Assembly: GCA_024692235.1 (NCBI GenBank)
Contig: JAILMW010000003.1
Span: forward strand, 1-53,515
Reading direction: 5' to 3'
Length of the DNA stretch: 53,515 bases
Origin: Saccharofermentans sp.
Lineage (GTDB): Bacteria; Bacillota; Clostridia; Saccharofermentanales; Saccharofermentanaceae
Positions 25,308-33,460 of the stretch are shown here, in pieces. The position numbers and the translations under genes were made by a program. Position 1 is the stretch's first letter; the number at the start of each line of letters is the position of its first letter. Under the pieces are notes generated by a model. The model was given only the letters and a program-made list of their open reading frames with translations, was not told the DNA's origin and did not search any database.

Positions 25308-26636
25308 ATGGATTTGTATAGTGAGATCTACGATCAGATAGCCAATACCTTATCAGCACATTTTGAGTGCGTATACTATGTTGACATAAAAACCGGTCAC
25401 TATATCGTATTCGCAGAGACTGATCCCGTCGCATCGGAAGAATTCCCGAACGAAGGGGATGACTTCTTCGCCGATGCCGTCAAGAATGCGGATAAGTTCA
25501 TCCACCCCGATGATCTCAATATGATGTACAAAGCCTACGATAAGGAGCGCATCTTAAAGAACGTCTCCTCCAAAGGCACCAGTATAGTTACTTTCAGATC
25601 AACGGCAAACGGCAAGATAACGCACATGCGGCATATCGTGATAAGGTGCAAGGATAATGAGCACCTCCTTTGCTGTCTTGAGAATGTCGAAGAGGAGTTT
25701 CAGGAGAAAGATAAGCAGAAGAAGGATCTTCAATCCGCCGAACGTATGGCAAGGCGCGACGAATTGACCGGCATCAAGAACAGCAACGCCTTCAAGGAAT
25801 ACACAGATGCGATAGAAGGTAAGATCGATAATGGCGAGATCGACCACCTCGGCGTAGTAATGTGTGATGTCAATGATCTTAAGTTAATCAACGATACAAG
25901 AGGACACGCATACGGTGACGAGGCAATTCGCGCCACGAGCCGCCTTATCTGCGAGACATTCGAGCACAGCCCCGTGTTCAGGATCGGCGGAGACGAGTTC
26001 GTAGCCGTATTGACCGGCAGAGACTACGAGCAGAAGGACACTCTCCTTAACAAGCTGCGTCAGGAGTCCGAAGGTAATCGAAGAGCAAGATCCGGCCCGG
26101 TCGTAGCATCAGGCCTTTCGATCTTAGACGACTCGGATAAAAGATTCTCCGATATCTTAAGACGCGCCGACCGACTCATGTACGAGAACAAGAAAGATCT
26201 TAAAGCCGCACGCAAGCTCGACGGTTTCAGAAACATGGATCTTATTGATACACCTATCCCCGCTGAGCGCAAGAGATTATTAGACGGCTTATTCGGCGCA
26301 CTTGTGACGATAGCAGGAGGAGGTTATATCTTCCTTGACGACATGAGATACGACTTCTCGCGCTGGGCAATGAGCCTGATAGATGACTTCGGCCTTGAAT
26401 CCGAATATATGTATCACGCAGACAGGATATGGAAGAACTACATTCATCCGGATGACATGGAGATCATCAACAAGTCCCTAACCCACATCCTCAACGAGAA
26501 CGGTGAGCTGGAGCCTATCAAGTATCGCGCCAGAAGAAAGGACGGCACATATGTCTTCCTGCACACCAGAGGCTTTATCCTGACGGACAGCAACGGCGAG
26601 CCCGAATACTTCGGCGGCATCATCTGCGAAGTATAA
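25308..26636 (+). CDS. PAS-GGDEF-PAS diguanylate cyclase
   Basis: 442 residues, no membrane segment. An N-terminal PAS-like domain (about 15-125, with FIHPDDLNMMYKAY) and a short coiled linker lead to a GGDEF domain (about 145-305) whose active loop RIGGDEF is intact (227-231), as are DVNDLKLINDTRGH and the GYxGD-like YGDEAI. I see no RxxD inhibitory site before the loop, so product feedback may be absent. An unusual second PAS-like domain follows (about 325-442, with YIHPDDMEIINKSL and the final GGIICEV). It probably makes cyclic di-GMP in response to a cytoplasmic signal. RBS AGGGAAGG before the ATG. It stands alone. Confidence 0.9.
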   Translation: MDLYSEIYDQIANTLSAHFECVYYVDIKTGHYIVFAETDPVASEEFPNEGDDFFADAVKNADKFIHPDDLNMMYKAYDKERILKNVSSKGTSIVTFRSTANGKITHMRHIVIRCKDNEHLLCCLENVEEEFQEKDKQKKDLQSAERMARRDELTGIKNSNAFKEYTDAIEGKIDNGEIDHLGVVMCDVNDLKLINDTRGHAYGDEAIRATSRLICETFEHSPVFRIGGDEFVAVLTGRDYEQKDTLLNKLRQESEGNRRARSGPVVASGLSILDDSDKRFSDILRRADRLMYENKKDLKAARKLDGFRNMDLIDTPIPAERKRLLDGLFGALVTIAGGGYIFLDDMRYDFSRWAMSLIDDFGLESEYMYHADRIWKNYIHPDDMEIINKSLTHILNENGELEPIKYRARRKDGTYVFLHTRGFILTDSNGEPEYFGGIICEV

Positions 26637-26659
26637 AAGCTTCTTATCTTTCAGATTCA

Positions 26660-26698
26660 AAAAACCTATGCAAGACCGTAAGTTTCGCCTAGGTTTTT
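26660..26698. terminator. Bidirectional terminator between GGDEF and LanC-like genes
   Basis: A 9-bp stem AAAAACCTA / TAGGTTTTT (26660-26668 with 26690-26698) gives a U-rich end on either strand. It lies between convergent genes, 23 bases after the GGDEF stop. Confidence 0.65.
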
Positions 26699-26735
26699 AT
26701 ATGTGCTCTCTATGTACTCTCTGCGTGCGAGATGC

Positions 26736-26750
26736 GTAACATTGTTACAA
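26736..26750. repeat. Second copy of the GTAACATTGTTAC palindrome
   Basis: The 15 bases GTAACATTGTTACAA equal the reverse complement of the core at 9888-9904. Like that copy it lies between convergent genes, about 50 bases before a gene end. Function unknown. Confidence 0.4.
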
Positions 26751-26800
26751 ACCTCTGTTTTTCAGGCCATAAGCTGCAGATAGGCTTACTGCTGTTGCAC

Positions 26801-28147
26801 TCATGCGAACTCGGGAAGCTCGGTCAACTTTATCCCCTTGATTGAAGCATATAAGGACAATAAAGCCGATGCATTGCCCGCATCTCCTATATAAAGGCCA
26901 AGGTTGGAATCGACATCCCAGGGCTTGACTCTCGTCCATGCATCATACCAGCGTCTTCCCTGCTCATCCTTATAAGCGTCATATATAAGCTTGTTGCCGG
27001 TTCTTCTGGCAAGCGTGATACTGGCATTACCGGGCAAAAGCTCATCAGTACTTATAAAGTGAAGAAGGATGCCCGATGCACCGCAGCAGATGCAGTTATT
27101 CCAGTAACCGGAAGAACGTCTCTCGGGAACGCCTGCCTTGATAAGCGCATTATTAAGCCTTCTGATCCAGTCAAGATATCTCTCGTCACCCGTAAGCTTG
27201 AAGAGCTTTCTGAATACCACCGCAGATCCTACGGGACCGTGGCAGAGGCTCAAGTAGTAAACATCGTAGGGCTTATCACTGTCAGGAAGGTATATATAAG
27301 GGATGATGGATGAGTCATCGTCCCTGACTGCGATCTTCTCAAGGAAGTTTACGCCCTTCACGGCAAGATCGAGATAATGCTTATCGCCCGATGCCTCATA
27401 GTACTGAGCCAGAAGATATACGATGCCTGACGTACCGTGTGCAAAATTGGCTACGATACCGTTATCGGGAACTTCCTTAAAGTAATCATGTACATTAAGA
27501 AGATGCCAGTGGATCGTATCTTCAGAGTCTTCGATCTTAAGGTCAAGTATCGAGTCGATACTGAGCTTGGCATAATCAAGGAACCTGCCTTCCGAAGTCT
27601 CGTTATATACATAGATCCAGTAAGTGACGGCACTTCCGTTGCCCATATAATCATAAAGGCCGTTCCAGCTGATCTTACCGTTCTCCTTGGTCGCTTTGTC
27701 ATAGATGTCGTCAGCGATCCTTATGGCATGATCGAGATATTCCTTCTTCTCTGTCTTATGATAAAGATTAATAAGGAAGAATCCTTCGCCTGACGTTCCC
27801 GTATGAAGTCCGGGCTTGATGCTCAAAGACGGATCGTAGGAAGCGATAAGATACTTTGCGCCTTCTTCAGCTTCATCAAGATACTTCTTATCTCCCGTAG
27901 CCTCATAAAGCCTTAAGAAGAAAAATCCGATACCCGATGCGCCCGAATATAAAGTCCTGTTACTTAAGTATGTCGTCTCCACTTCATCTCGTGACTTACC
28001 CTCTCTGCATGAGACTGCCCAGGAGGTTCCGTACTTATCGGTAACCTTATGCGATGAGATCCAGGAAGCAGTCTGCTTAGCTGCTTCCAAATAATCTTCG
28101 GTATCAGTAGTATTAAATATTCCGGGGATTATGTTGTTTATTGCCAT
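26801..28147 (-). CDS. Orphan LanC-like cyclase-fold protein
   Basis: 448 residues built of repeated alpha-hairpins, each with a Gly-rich turn and a YEATGDKKYLD-like helix, as in LanC lanthionine cyclases. LanC motifs are present: AHGTSG (His237), SLCHGPVG (Cys302) and NNCICCGASG (Cys354, Cys355). In NisC the zinc is held by Cys284, Cys330 and His331; here the last position would be Cys355, a His-to-Cys change. No dehydratase, precursor peptide, protease or transporter gene is near. It could be a LanC-like glutathione-adduct enzyme, a standalone cyclase, or a six-hairpin glycosidase-like relative. AAGGAGT before ATG. It is divergent from cysteine synthase. Confidence 0.82.
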   Translation of the reverse strand: MAINNIIPGIFNTTDTEDYLEAAKQTASWISSHKVTDKYGTSWAVSCREGKSRDEVETTYLSNRTLYSGASGIGFFFLRLYEATGDKKYLDEAEEGAKYLIASYDPSLSIKPGLHTGTSGEGFFLINLYHKTEKKEYLDHAIRIADDIYDKATKENGKISWNGLYDYMGNGSAVTYWIYVYNETSEGRFLDYAKLSIDSILDLKIEDSEDTIHWHLLNVHDYFKEVPDNGIVANFAHGTSGIVYLLAQYYEASGDKHYLDLAVKGVNFLEKIAVRDDDSSIIPYIYLPDSDKPYDVYYLSLCHGPVGSAVVFRKLFKLTGDERYLDWIRRLNNALIKAGVPERRSSGYWNNCICCGASGILLHFISTDELLPGNASITLARRTGNKLIYDAYKDEQGRRWYDAWTRVKPWDVDSNLGLYIGDAGNASALLSLYASIKGIKLTELPEFA

Positions 28148-28428
28148 TGTCTTGTACTCCTTGCTTTAGCTTTATAGTTAAACTTTATTCCCTATTACAA
28201 GAAACGTCTAAGACATGGAACTTATTATCGGTAATAAGCATTTCCTATCACGAAGGTAGGTTGAATCGTAAGCACTTGGCAATTACCGCGTCCGTGAATT
28301 CATCGTACTTCTCCCACGATAAGTAAAACCTATAACCAGCGAAAAATTACATGAATTATACAAGTCGACGACCAAGACTTAACATGAAAGCAGAACAAAT
28401 CCACGCCACAAAAGAAAGGATGAACATT
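28148..28428. other. Divergent intergenic region with a perfect hairpin (28221-28238)
   Basis: 281 bases between the LanC-like gene and cysteine synthase. It holds a perfect 7-bp AT-rich inverted repeat CTTATTA-tcgg-TAATAAG at 28221-28238, which could be an operator or short hairpin, and an imperfect CCTA/TAGG repeat at 28245-28260. I see no T-box or SAM riboswitch core and no consensus promoter. Confidence 0.45.
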
Positions 28429-29448
28429 ATGGCAAAGATATACAATTCAATTACAGAACTCGTAGGACACACACCTCTCGTAGAATTCAAGCGTCTTGAG
28501 AAAGAGCTCGGCCTCAAGGGCAGGATCATCGGTAAGCTTGAGTACTTCAACCCCGCAGGATCTCATAAGGATCGTATCGCACTTGAGATCATCGAGGCAG
28601 CTGAAAAGAGAGGCGAGATCAGCCCCGACACAACAACACTTGTAGAATTCACATCAGGTAATACCGGTATCGCTCTTGCTGCTTTTGCTGCAGCTAAGGG
28701 ATATAAGTTCAGGATCGGTCTTCAGCCCGGCGTATCAGTCGAGAGATTGAAGCTTCTTGAAGCTTATAACGCTGACATCATCCCCGTCGATCCCGAAGAC
28801 CTCGCAGTAGTATTCGAGCAGGGTATCGCAGCATTCGGTGCCGTCATCGATAAGTTCGTAGCACAGACGCCTAACGGCTACCCTACACTTCAGCTCTCAA
28901 ATCCCGACAATATCAATGCTCACTATAAGCATACAGGCCCTGAGATCTGGGAAGATACAGACGGTAAGGTAGACATCTTCGTAGGCGGTGTCGGTACAGG
29001 CGGATCCACACACGGTGTCAGCAAGTACCTTAAGGAACAGAATCCCAAGGTTGAGACGATCATCACACAGCCTCATCCCGATTCCATCGCCAACTCCGCA
29101 GTAGAAGGCGCTTCCGACGGCGGATTCCACGGCATCCACCCCGTACACGACGCGAACGGCTTCAACGCCATGACTCCCGAGAACTTCAGCGCCGAGTACT
29201 CCGACAGATTCGAAGACATCACTTATGCGGAGACACTTAAGGCTATCCACCTCGCAGGAAAGTACGAAGGTGTCTTCCTCGGAGCATCCGCAGGTGCATC
29301 CCTTGCAGTTGCGATCAAGGAAGCAAAGAAGGCTGAGAATGAGGGCAAGGTGATCGTAGCACTTCTTCCCGACAATGGCGAGAGATATCTCTCCGAGGAT
29401 CTTCAGAGAGTAAGACCTGAGCTTGAGGACAAGGTTACAAGCTTCTGA
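28429..29448 (+). CDS. cysK: Cysteine synthase A (O-acetylserine sulfhydrylase)
   Basis: 339 residues from the ATG at 28429, which has AAAGGA at good distance; an in-frame extension of 26 residues upstream looks non-coding. The PLP Lys is Lys47 in NPAGSHKDR (most homologues have SVKDR, so His46 is unusual). TSGNTGIALA binds the substrate carboxylate, and GGVGTGGSTHGVSKYL binds the cofactor phosphate. It makes cysteine from O-acetylserine and sulfide in the cytoplasm. It is single, with its own terminator. A cystathionine-beta-synthase-like variant is less likely. About 30 residues longer than typical CysK. Confidence 0.93.
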   Translation: MAKIYNSITELVGHTPLVEFKRLEKELGLKGRIIGKLEYFNPAGSHKDRIALEIIEAAEKRGEISPDTTTLVEFTSGNTGIALAAFAAAKGYKFRIGLQPGVSVERLKLLEAYNADIIPVDPEDLAVVFEQGIAAFGAVIDKFVAQTPNGYPTLQLSNPDNINAHYKHTGPEIWEDTDGKVDIFVGGVGTGGSTHGVSKYLKEQNPKVETIITQPHPDSIANSAVEGASDGGFHGIHPVHDANGFNAMTPENFSAEYSDRFEDITYAETLKAIHLAGKYEGVFLGASAGASLAVAIKEAKKAENEGKVIVALLPDNGERYLSEDLQRVRPELEDKVTSF

Positions 29449-29478
29449 TAAAGAGATTTCTCCTAAGTTGATAACACC

Positions 29479-29515
29479 AAAGGCGTCGGCAAGTCATAGC
29501 CCGGCGCCTTTATCA
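29479..29515 (+). terminator. Terminator of cysK
   Basis: Stem 29479-29485 with 29505-29511 (AAAGGCG / CGCCTTT), extended inward by four or five pairs including one G-U, then TTTATCATTGTT. It begins 31 bases after the cysK stop. Confidence 0.8.
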
Positions 29516-29554
29516 TTGTTGAAAAAACATCTTATGAGTGATCGTACTTCTTAA

Positions 29555-29588
29555 TAAAAGGTCCCGCGCCATTCGGCGACAGGACCTT
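29555..29588 (-). terminator. Terminator of the lipoprotein gene at 29615
   Basis: On the minus strand AAGGTCC (29582-29588 side) pairs with GGACCTT (29558-29564 side), with an inner CGCC/GGCG stem, followed by TTTTATTAA. It lies 27 bases past the stop. Confidence 0.75.
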
Positions 29589-29614
29589 AAGATAATTTGT
29601 ACTATTGCTTTGCC

Positions 29615-30355
29615 TTACGGGATATAGCTCATTGAAATCTCATCGATAACGCCATCTTCGAAAGTATACTCGTAACGTCTGCTTCCGTAGTAGATCTCGG
29701 AAGATTGCTCATAAGTATAGATAGCAAATGGTGTTCCGTCACTAAGCTCAAACTCGTTGATGTTATCAGGCTCACCTGCACTGTTAACAAGATCCTCAGG
29801 GGTGAAGAGATCCGGGAAGTTGAACTCGATCGCACCCTCCGGAAGCTCTCTGATGCTTCCGACACTAAGGGACGTGATAACGCAATCAGAAGCGGGAAGC
29901 TCTTCATCCGTATAGTTAGCAACAGTCATGGTAGCACTTCTGTACGGGATGAGCTCGATACTGAATCCTGCATAGTATGTAGACTGGGAATCTACGATAT
30001 CGGAAGCAGCATCCAGACCGCTTAACTCTACACCATCATCGATAAGATCCTGAAGTGTAGACACACCCAATGTGTATGTATTACCGTTATAAGTGAAGCT
30101 CATATTCTCAAAGTCAGTAAAGAATTCTGACTCAACGGGACCTTCCGGTTCTCTTAATGTTGACTCAGCAGGCTCCTCTGCCTCAGTAGTCGTCTCGGAA
30201 GTTGTCTCATCCTCATCATCTTCTGTCTCAGCTTCAGTTGTGACTCTCTCGTTGTCATCGTCACTTCTGCTTGAAGAATCATCGGAGGCACATGCGGCAA
30301 GACCGAACATCATGGAAGCAACAAGGATCAAACTGACGATCTTTTTGTTTTTCAT
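29615..30355 (-). CDS. Lipoprotein with acidic Thr/Glu tether, unknown body
   Basis: 246 residues. Signal peptide with lipobox LAAC (Cys22), a long Ser/Asp/Glu/Thr tether (about 25-70), then a beta-rich domain of about 170 residues (FTYNGNTYTLGVSTLQDLIDDGVEL and related strands) containing two similar halves by eye. Family not recognised. GAAGGAGAG before ATG. The gene is monocistronic, divergent from the protease operon at 30567 across 211 bases in which I find no clear promoter. Confidence 0.78.
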   Translation of the reverse strand: MKNKKIVSLILVASMMFGLAACASDDSSSRSDDDNERVTTEAETEDDEDETTSETTTEAEEPAESTLREPEGPVESEFFTDFENMSFTYNGNTYTLGVSTLQDLIDDGVELSGLDAASDIVDSQSTYYAGFSIELIPYRSATMTVANYTDEELPASDCVITSLSVGSIRELPEGAIEFNFPDLFTPEDLVNSAGEPDNINEFELSDGTPFAIYTYEQSSEIYYGSRRYEYTFEDGVIDEISMSYIP

Positions 30356-30566
30356 TTTTCTCTCTCCTTCTTATTTTCCAAACTCTAAACTCTGGAGCTT
30401 AGACTCCGCGACCGATTGTACCCCTCTTCACTCTTATTGCCAATCAGAGATTGCGGCAAAATTCCGATTTAACTATAAGAACAGAAAATCCCCTTACGTA
30501 ATATATTGCTCATGACGCTGCGTAATAAGCTATATTCGGGCCATAACGATAAGGGAGGTGACACAT

Positions 30567-30908
30567 ATGACCACTAACAGACTAAGGCTTAGAAAGATCC
30601 GCATGACCATGGCCGCTACTGCCGTTCCCGTAGCAACAGCTGAGATCATATCCGTCATACTGATCTTCACCCACGGTATATGGTGGCCTTTTCTCATATA
30701 TCTCTTTATTGCGGTTTACTATGGAATATGGCTGTCAAAGTATTACTATGATAATGTAAGTTATATGTGTCCGCACTGTAATAAGGTATTCTCTCCGACC
30801 TTCAAGGAGATGATATTTGCGGCACATACGCCTACGAGGCGCCGCCTCACCTGCACCGATTGCGGTTCACGGGGCTGGTGCACGGAATCAGCAAAGGAGG
30901 GACTCTGA
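30567..30908 (+). CDS. Small two-TM protein with C-terminal zinc ribbon
   Basis: 113 residues from the ATG at 30567, with GGGAGGTG 6 bases before it. Two membrane helices (about 11-32 and 36-55) are followed by a cytoplasmic zinc ribbon (CPHCNKVF ... TCTDC). The same helices-plus-ribbon unit, with shared wording such as KEMIFAAHTPTRRRLTC, forms the C-terminus of the MerR regulator two genes downstream. So this is a paralogue of the regulator's membrane anchor without the DNA-binding domain. One base separates it from the protease gene. It may act as a dimer partner, decoy or antagonist of the anchored MerR; that is inference. Confidence 0.8.
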   Translation: MTTNRLRLRKIRMTMAATAVPVATAEIISVILIFTHGIWWPFLIYLFIAVYYGIWLSKYYYDNVSYMCPHCNKVFSPTFKEMIFAAHTPTRRRLTCTDCGSRGWCTESAKEGL

Positions 30909-30909
30909 T

Positions 30910-31716
30910 ATGTTCGGTTCATCTGTATATATCTGTATAGGGATCATGATCGCCTTGGGAATAGTGCTCCCCGTAGCAATCACCATATGGTGGCTTATCA
31001 GAAAGCACGAAAGGCTGACCACGGTACTTCTCGGCGCCGCCACTTGGCTCGTATTCGCCATCATGTTAGAATCCACCATCCACAGTATCGTCAATCTCCT
31101 GTTCCCTTCTATATTCGAGAACACGGTGACCTACGTGATCTATGCTGCTCTGATGGCAGGTATCTTCGAAGAGACAGGAAGGTTCCTGGTCATCAAGTTC
31201 CTGCTTAAGAAGCGCAACAACAAAGAGACCGCCATCTCGCACGGCATCGGCCACGGCGGCTTCGAAGCATTATTCATAATGGCTTACAGCGGGATCCAGT
31301 ACCTGGTCTACGCAATCATGATCGACCAGGGCAAGCTTCAGGCTATGATCGACGAAGTAGCCAAGGCAGGAGCCGACACATCTTCTCTTGAAGCACTTCC
31401 GGAACAGATCGCTGCCATCGGTCCCATGAGCATCGGCCTGGGCTTCCTTGAAAGATGTTTTGCCATGCTCATACATATCGGCATGTCGATCCTCGTATTC
31501 TATGCCGTCAAGAAATCCAAGATTGGATTCTTCTTCCTCGCCATCGCTCTTCACGCATTATTCGACGTACCTGCTGCCATCTACCAGAAAGGTCTTATCA
31601 GCCTTCCTGTGATCGAATGCTTTATGGCAGTATACTCAGTGATCTTCTTCGTGATCGTATATAAGAAACTGTATAATGGATACACTACAGACGAAGAGGT
31701 AACTACAAGTGCCTAA
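30910..31716 (+). CDS. YhfC-family glutamic-type intramembrane protease
   Basis: 268 residues from the ATG at 30910, with AAAGGAGG in front; a longer frame upstream overlaps the previous gene and has no ribosome site. Seven or eight membrane helices. Motifs of the YhfC/Abi-CAAX superfamily are in order: EETGR (87-91), SHGIGHGGFE (110-119), IHIG (188-191) and HALFD (215-219), the Glu and His residues expected at the active site. Such enzymes cut peptide bonds within or close to membrane helices. It is sandwiched between two genes that share a membrane-anchored zinc-ribbon unit and overlaps the MerR gene by 8 bases. Confidence 0.87.
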   Translation: MFGSSVYICIGIMIALGIVLPVAITIWWLIRKHERLTTVLLGAATWLVFAIMLESTIHSIVNLLFPSIFENTVTYVIYAALMAGIFEETGRFLVIKFLLKKRNNKETAISHGIGHGGFEALFIMAYSGIQYLVYAIMIDQGKLQAMIDEVAKAGADTSSLEALPEQIAAIGPMSIGLGFLERCFAMLIHIGMSILVFYAVKKSKIGFFFLAIALHALFDVPAAIYQKGLISLPVIECFMAVYSVIFFVIVYKKLYNGYTTDEEVTTSA

Positions 31717-32431
31717 ATACACCACAGGTGAGATCGCCAAGCTATGCTGCGTCACCGTCAGAACAGTTCAATATTATGATACAAGAGGCATCCTGGAGCC
31801 CTCCGAATTAACGGAGGGCGGCAGGCGCCTTTATTCAGACGATGACCTTCACAAGATGAAGATCATCTGCTTCTTAAGAGATCTGGGTCTTCCCATCGAC
31901 TCCATCTCCAAGATCCTTCAGGAGGAGGATCCTTCTTCCGTAATTTCCCTGCTTCTCGGGCAGCAGGAGGCTGACCTCAAAAGTGAGATCTCAGAGCGTC
32001 AGGAGAAGCTCTCCAGGCTCGAGGACCTTAAACGCGGCCTATCCCTGACTCCGAACATCTCTGTCGATTCCATAGGAGATGTAGCTCACATCATCTCAGG
32101 CAAAGATAAGCTCAGGAAAGTAAGACGTAATATCATCCTGGCAGGGATCCCCAATACGATCTTCCAGTGGACAGCAATCATTCTTTGGATCGTCAAGGGC
32201 TGGTGGTGGCTATTCGCCATTCAGATGATCCTTTCGATCCCGCTGGCTTACTTTATCATCAGATACTACTACAAAAATGCTTCGTACATCTGCCCTCACT
32301 GCCACAAGGTCTTCAAGCCGTCATATAAGGAGATGGTCTTTGCCAAGCACACTCCCACGACCAGAAGGCTCACATGCACGGAGTGCAACACTGTAAGCTT
32401 CTGCATAGAGACGATCTCGCCGGATGACTGA
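31709..32431 (+). CDS. MerR regulator fused to two-TM zinc-ribbon tail
   Basis: 240 residues with a GTG start (GAGGT 8 bases before), overlapping the protease gene by 8 bases. The MerR winged helix is YTTGEIAKLCCVTVRTVQYYDTRG with the second part GGRRLYSDDDLHKM; a dimerisation coiled coil follows (about 80-115). Unlike normal MerR proteins it continues into two membrane helices (about 145-167 and 170-195) and a zinc ribbon (CPHCHKVF ... TCTEC). The DNA-binding domain is thus tied to the membrane. The neighbouring intramembrane protease is an obvious candidate to release it; this is inference. No classical MerR effector Cys cluster is seen in the N-terminal part. Confidence 0.88.
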   Translation: MPKYTTGEIAKLCCVTVRTVQYYDTRGILEPSELTEGGRRLYSDDDLHKMKIICFLRDLGLPIDSISKILQEEDPSSVISLLLGQQEADLKSEISERQEKLSRLEDLKRGLSLTPNISVDSIGDVAHIISGKDKLRKVRRNIILAGIPNTIFQWTAIILWIVKGWWWLFAIQMILSIPLAYFIIRYYYKNASYICPHCHKVFKPSYKEMVFAKHTPTTRRLTCTECNTVSFCIETISPDD

Positions 32432-32441
32432 TACGACACAC

Positions 32442-32565
32442 GTCTCCGGCAGTGTCTCCATTTTTCAAAAAACGGAGACAGTACCGGAGAAAAATCTTAC
32501 TGAAATGCCAAAATATTCTCCACCCGCGTCTCCAAAATCGTAAAAATGGAGACGTCACTGGAGAC
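32442..32565. repeat. Twin-hairpin intergenic repeat, copy A
   Basis: A 124-base element of two hairpins, each built from GTCTCC/GGAGAC arms: hairpin 1 at 32443-32490 and hairpin 2 at 32517-32564, joined by an AT-rich linker. It starts and ends with GTCTCC...GGAGAC. A second copy of nearly equal length lies at 45406-45527. Both are between convergent genes. It may be a REP/BIME-like palindromic repeat or a structured RNA; no transposase is nearby. Confidence 0.75.
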
Positions 32566-32574
32566 ACATATCAC

Positions 32575-33321
32575 TTAAGCCCCACGAGCGGAATACATCC
32601 TGCACCATTTACTTATCAATGCTATGATATCTTCAACTATATCCTCAACTGACGGCATACTGTTTAAAGTTCCATAGAACAACAACAGATCTCTGTTAAT
32701 GACCATCCCCGAACTCATATAGCTGTATATCTTAGAACTGTTCTTCGCTACATAGTCATACTTATCCAGCATACCGAGAAACTCTATGAAAAAGCATCTT
32801 TCAAACTCGGGAAGGTAAACGGCAAAATCAGGATTATATCTGTATTCTCCAATATGGATCGACGGCTCATACTTATACTCAAGGCCGAGAGAATCAAGAA
32901 CTTGTGCGATAACGACTTCACCTCTTGATCTAAGCTTCCGCCCGTTATGCTCATATCTTCCTTCGGCATATCCTTCCACGCCGCCTGATCGAAGATGATC
33001 CCAGAAAGCCTTATCAAAAGGAGTGTTGATCATGCGAAGATCGATCGATGAAGACGATGGCACTACCAACTGATCGAGCACTTTCTTGAGCGACATTAAG
33101 TCACTTCTCCTCTTTAATATCGGCATTAACTTTCTTCCCTGCGGGCTGCTGACGGAATACTCGTTTTTGATCCGGATCCCGCCCTCATATCTGTTCTCCC
33201 GCACGATCGAGACACCACGGTGTTTCCCCAAAGTCAATCTGGGAATACTGTTTAATTCTTTGTTGATCAGGCTAAGCCTCGCCTGCAATACTTCAGGCGG
33301 CAACAGCGCGATCTTATCCAT
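32575..33321 (-). CDS. Hypothetical protein with PD-(D/E)xK nuclease-like C-terminus
   Basis: 248 residues. The N-terminal 110 residues are basic and partly helical. The C-terminal half reads like a restriction-endonuclease fold: Glu135 in SRGEVVIAQVLDSLGLEY, NPDFAVYLP (Asp165) and FIEFLGMLD (Glu180). The usual Lys after the Glu is not present; Leu182 or Gly183 takes its place, so activity is uncertain. Similar domains occur in small uncharacterised proteins of Clostridia and in some helicase-associated nucleases. No modification or helicase gene is adjacent. Its upstream region has phased GACAA repeats. It is convergent with the MerR operon. Confidence 0.72.
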   Translation of the reverse strand: MDKIALLPPEVLQARLSLINKELNSIPRLTLGKHRGVSIVRENRYEGGIRIKNEYSVSSPQGRKLMPILKRRSDLMSLKKVLDQLVVPSSSSIDLRMINTPFDKAFWDHLRSGGVEGYAEGRYEHNGRKLRSRGEVVIAQVLDSLGLEYKYEPSIHIGEYRYNPDFAVYLPEFERCFFIEFLGMLDKYDYVAKNSSKIYSYMSSGMVINRDLLLFYGTLNSMPSVEDIVEDIIALISKWCRMYSARGA

Positions 33322-33336
33322 AAGGAAGATCCCCCT

Positions 33337-33460
33337 TTCGAATCTATAAAAGATACTCTAGAGGACCTGATAGGATAATTGGGACAAAAAAGTCGACAAA
33401 TTTCGACAATTCACGACAAATCAAGGCTTTTCCTTGACTTATCGCATATTCGAATCTATA
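33337..33460. repeat. 12-bp direct repeat flanking phased GACAA boxes
   Basis: TTCGAATCTATA occurs at 33337-33348 and again at 33449-33460, bracketing the gap upstream of the nuclease-like gene. Between them are four GACAA boxes (starting 33383, 33395, 33405, 33415) with 12, 10 and 10 base spacing, and a small hairpin TCAAGG/CCTTGA (33421-33437) that may end the GNAT transcript. The repeats could be a regulator site or the trace of an insertion. Confidence 0.45.

Noticed and set aside
26801..28147. A lanthipeptide biosynthetic cluster.
   Set aside because: No precursor, dehydratase, protease or exporter gene is nearby; the LanC-like gene is alone.
28148..28428. T-box or SAM riboswitch before cysteine synthase.
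   Set aside because: No T-box sequence, specifier loop or SAM core was seen; only a small perfect hairpin.
30817..30909. An upstream extension of the protease gene by 31 codons.
   Set aside because: It overlaps the preceding gene and has no ribosome site; the ATG at 30910 has AAAGGAGG.
32575..33321. A restriction-modification system.
   Set aside because: No methyltransferase or specificity gene is adjacent and the catalytic Lys is not visible.
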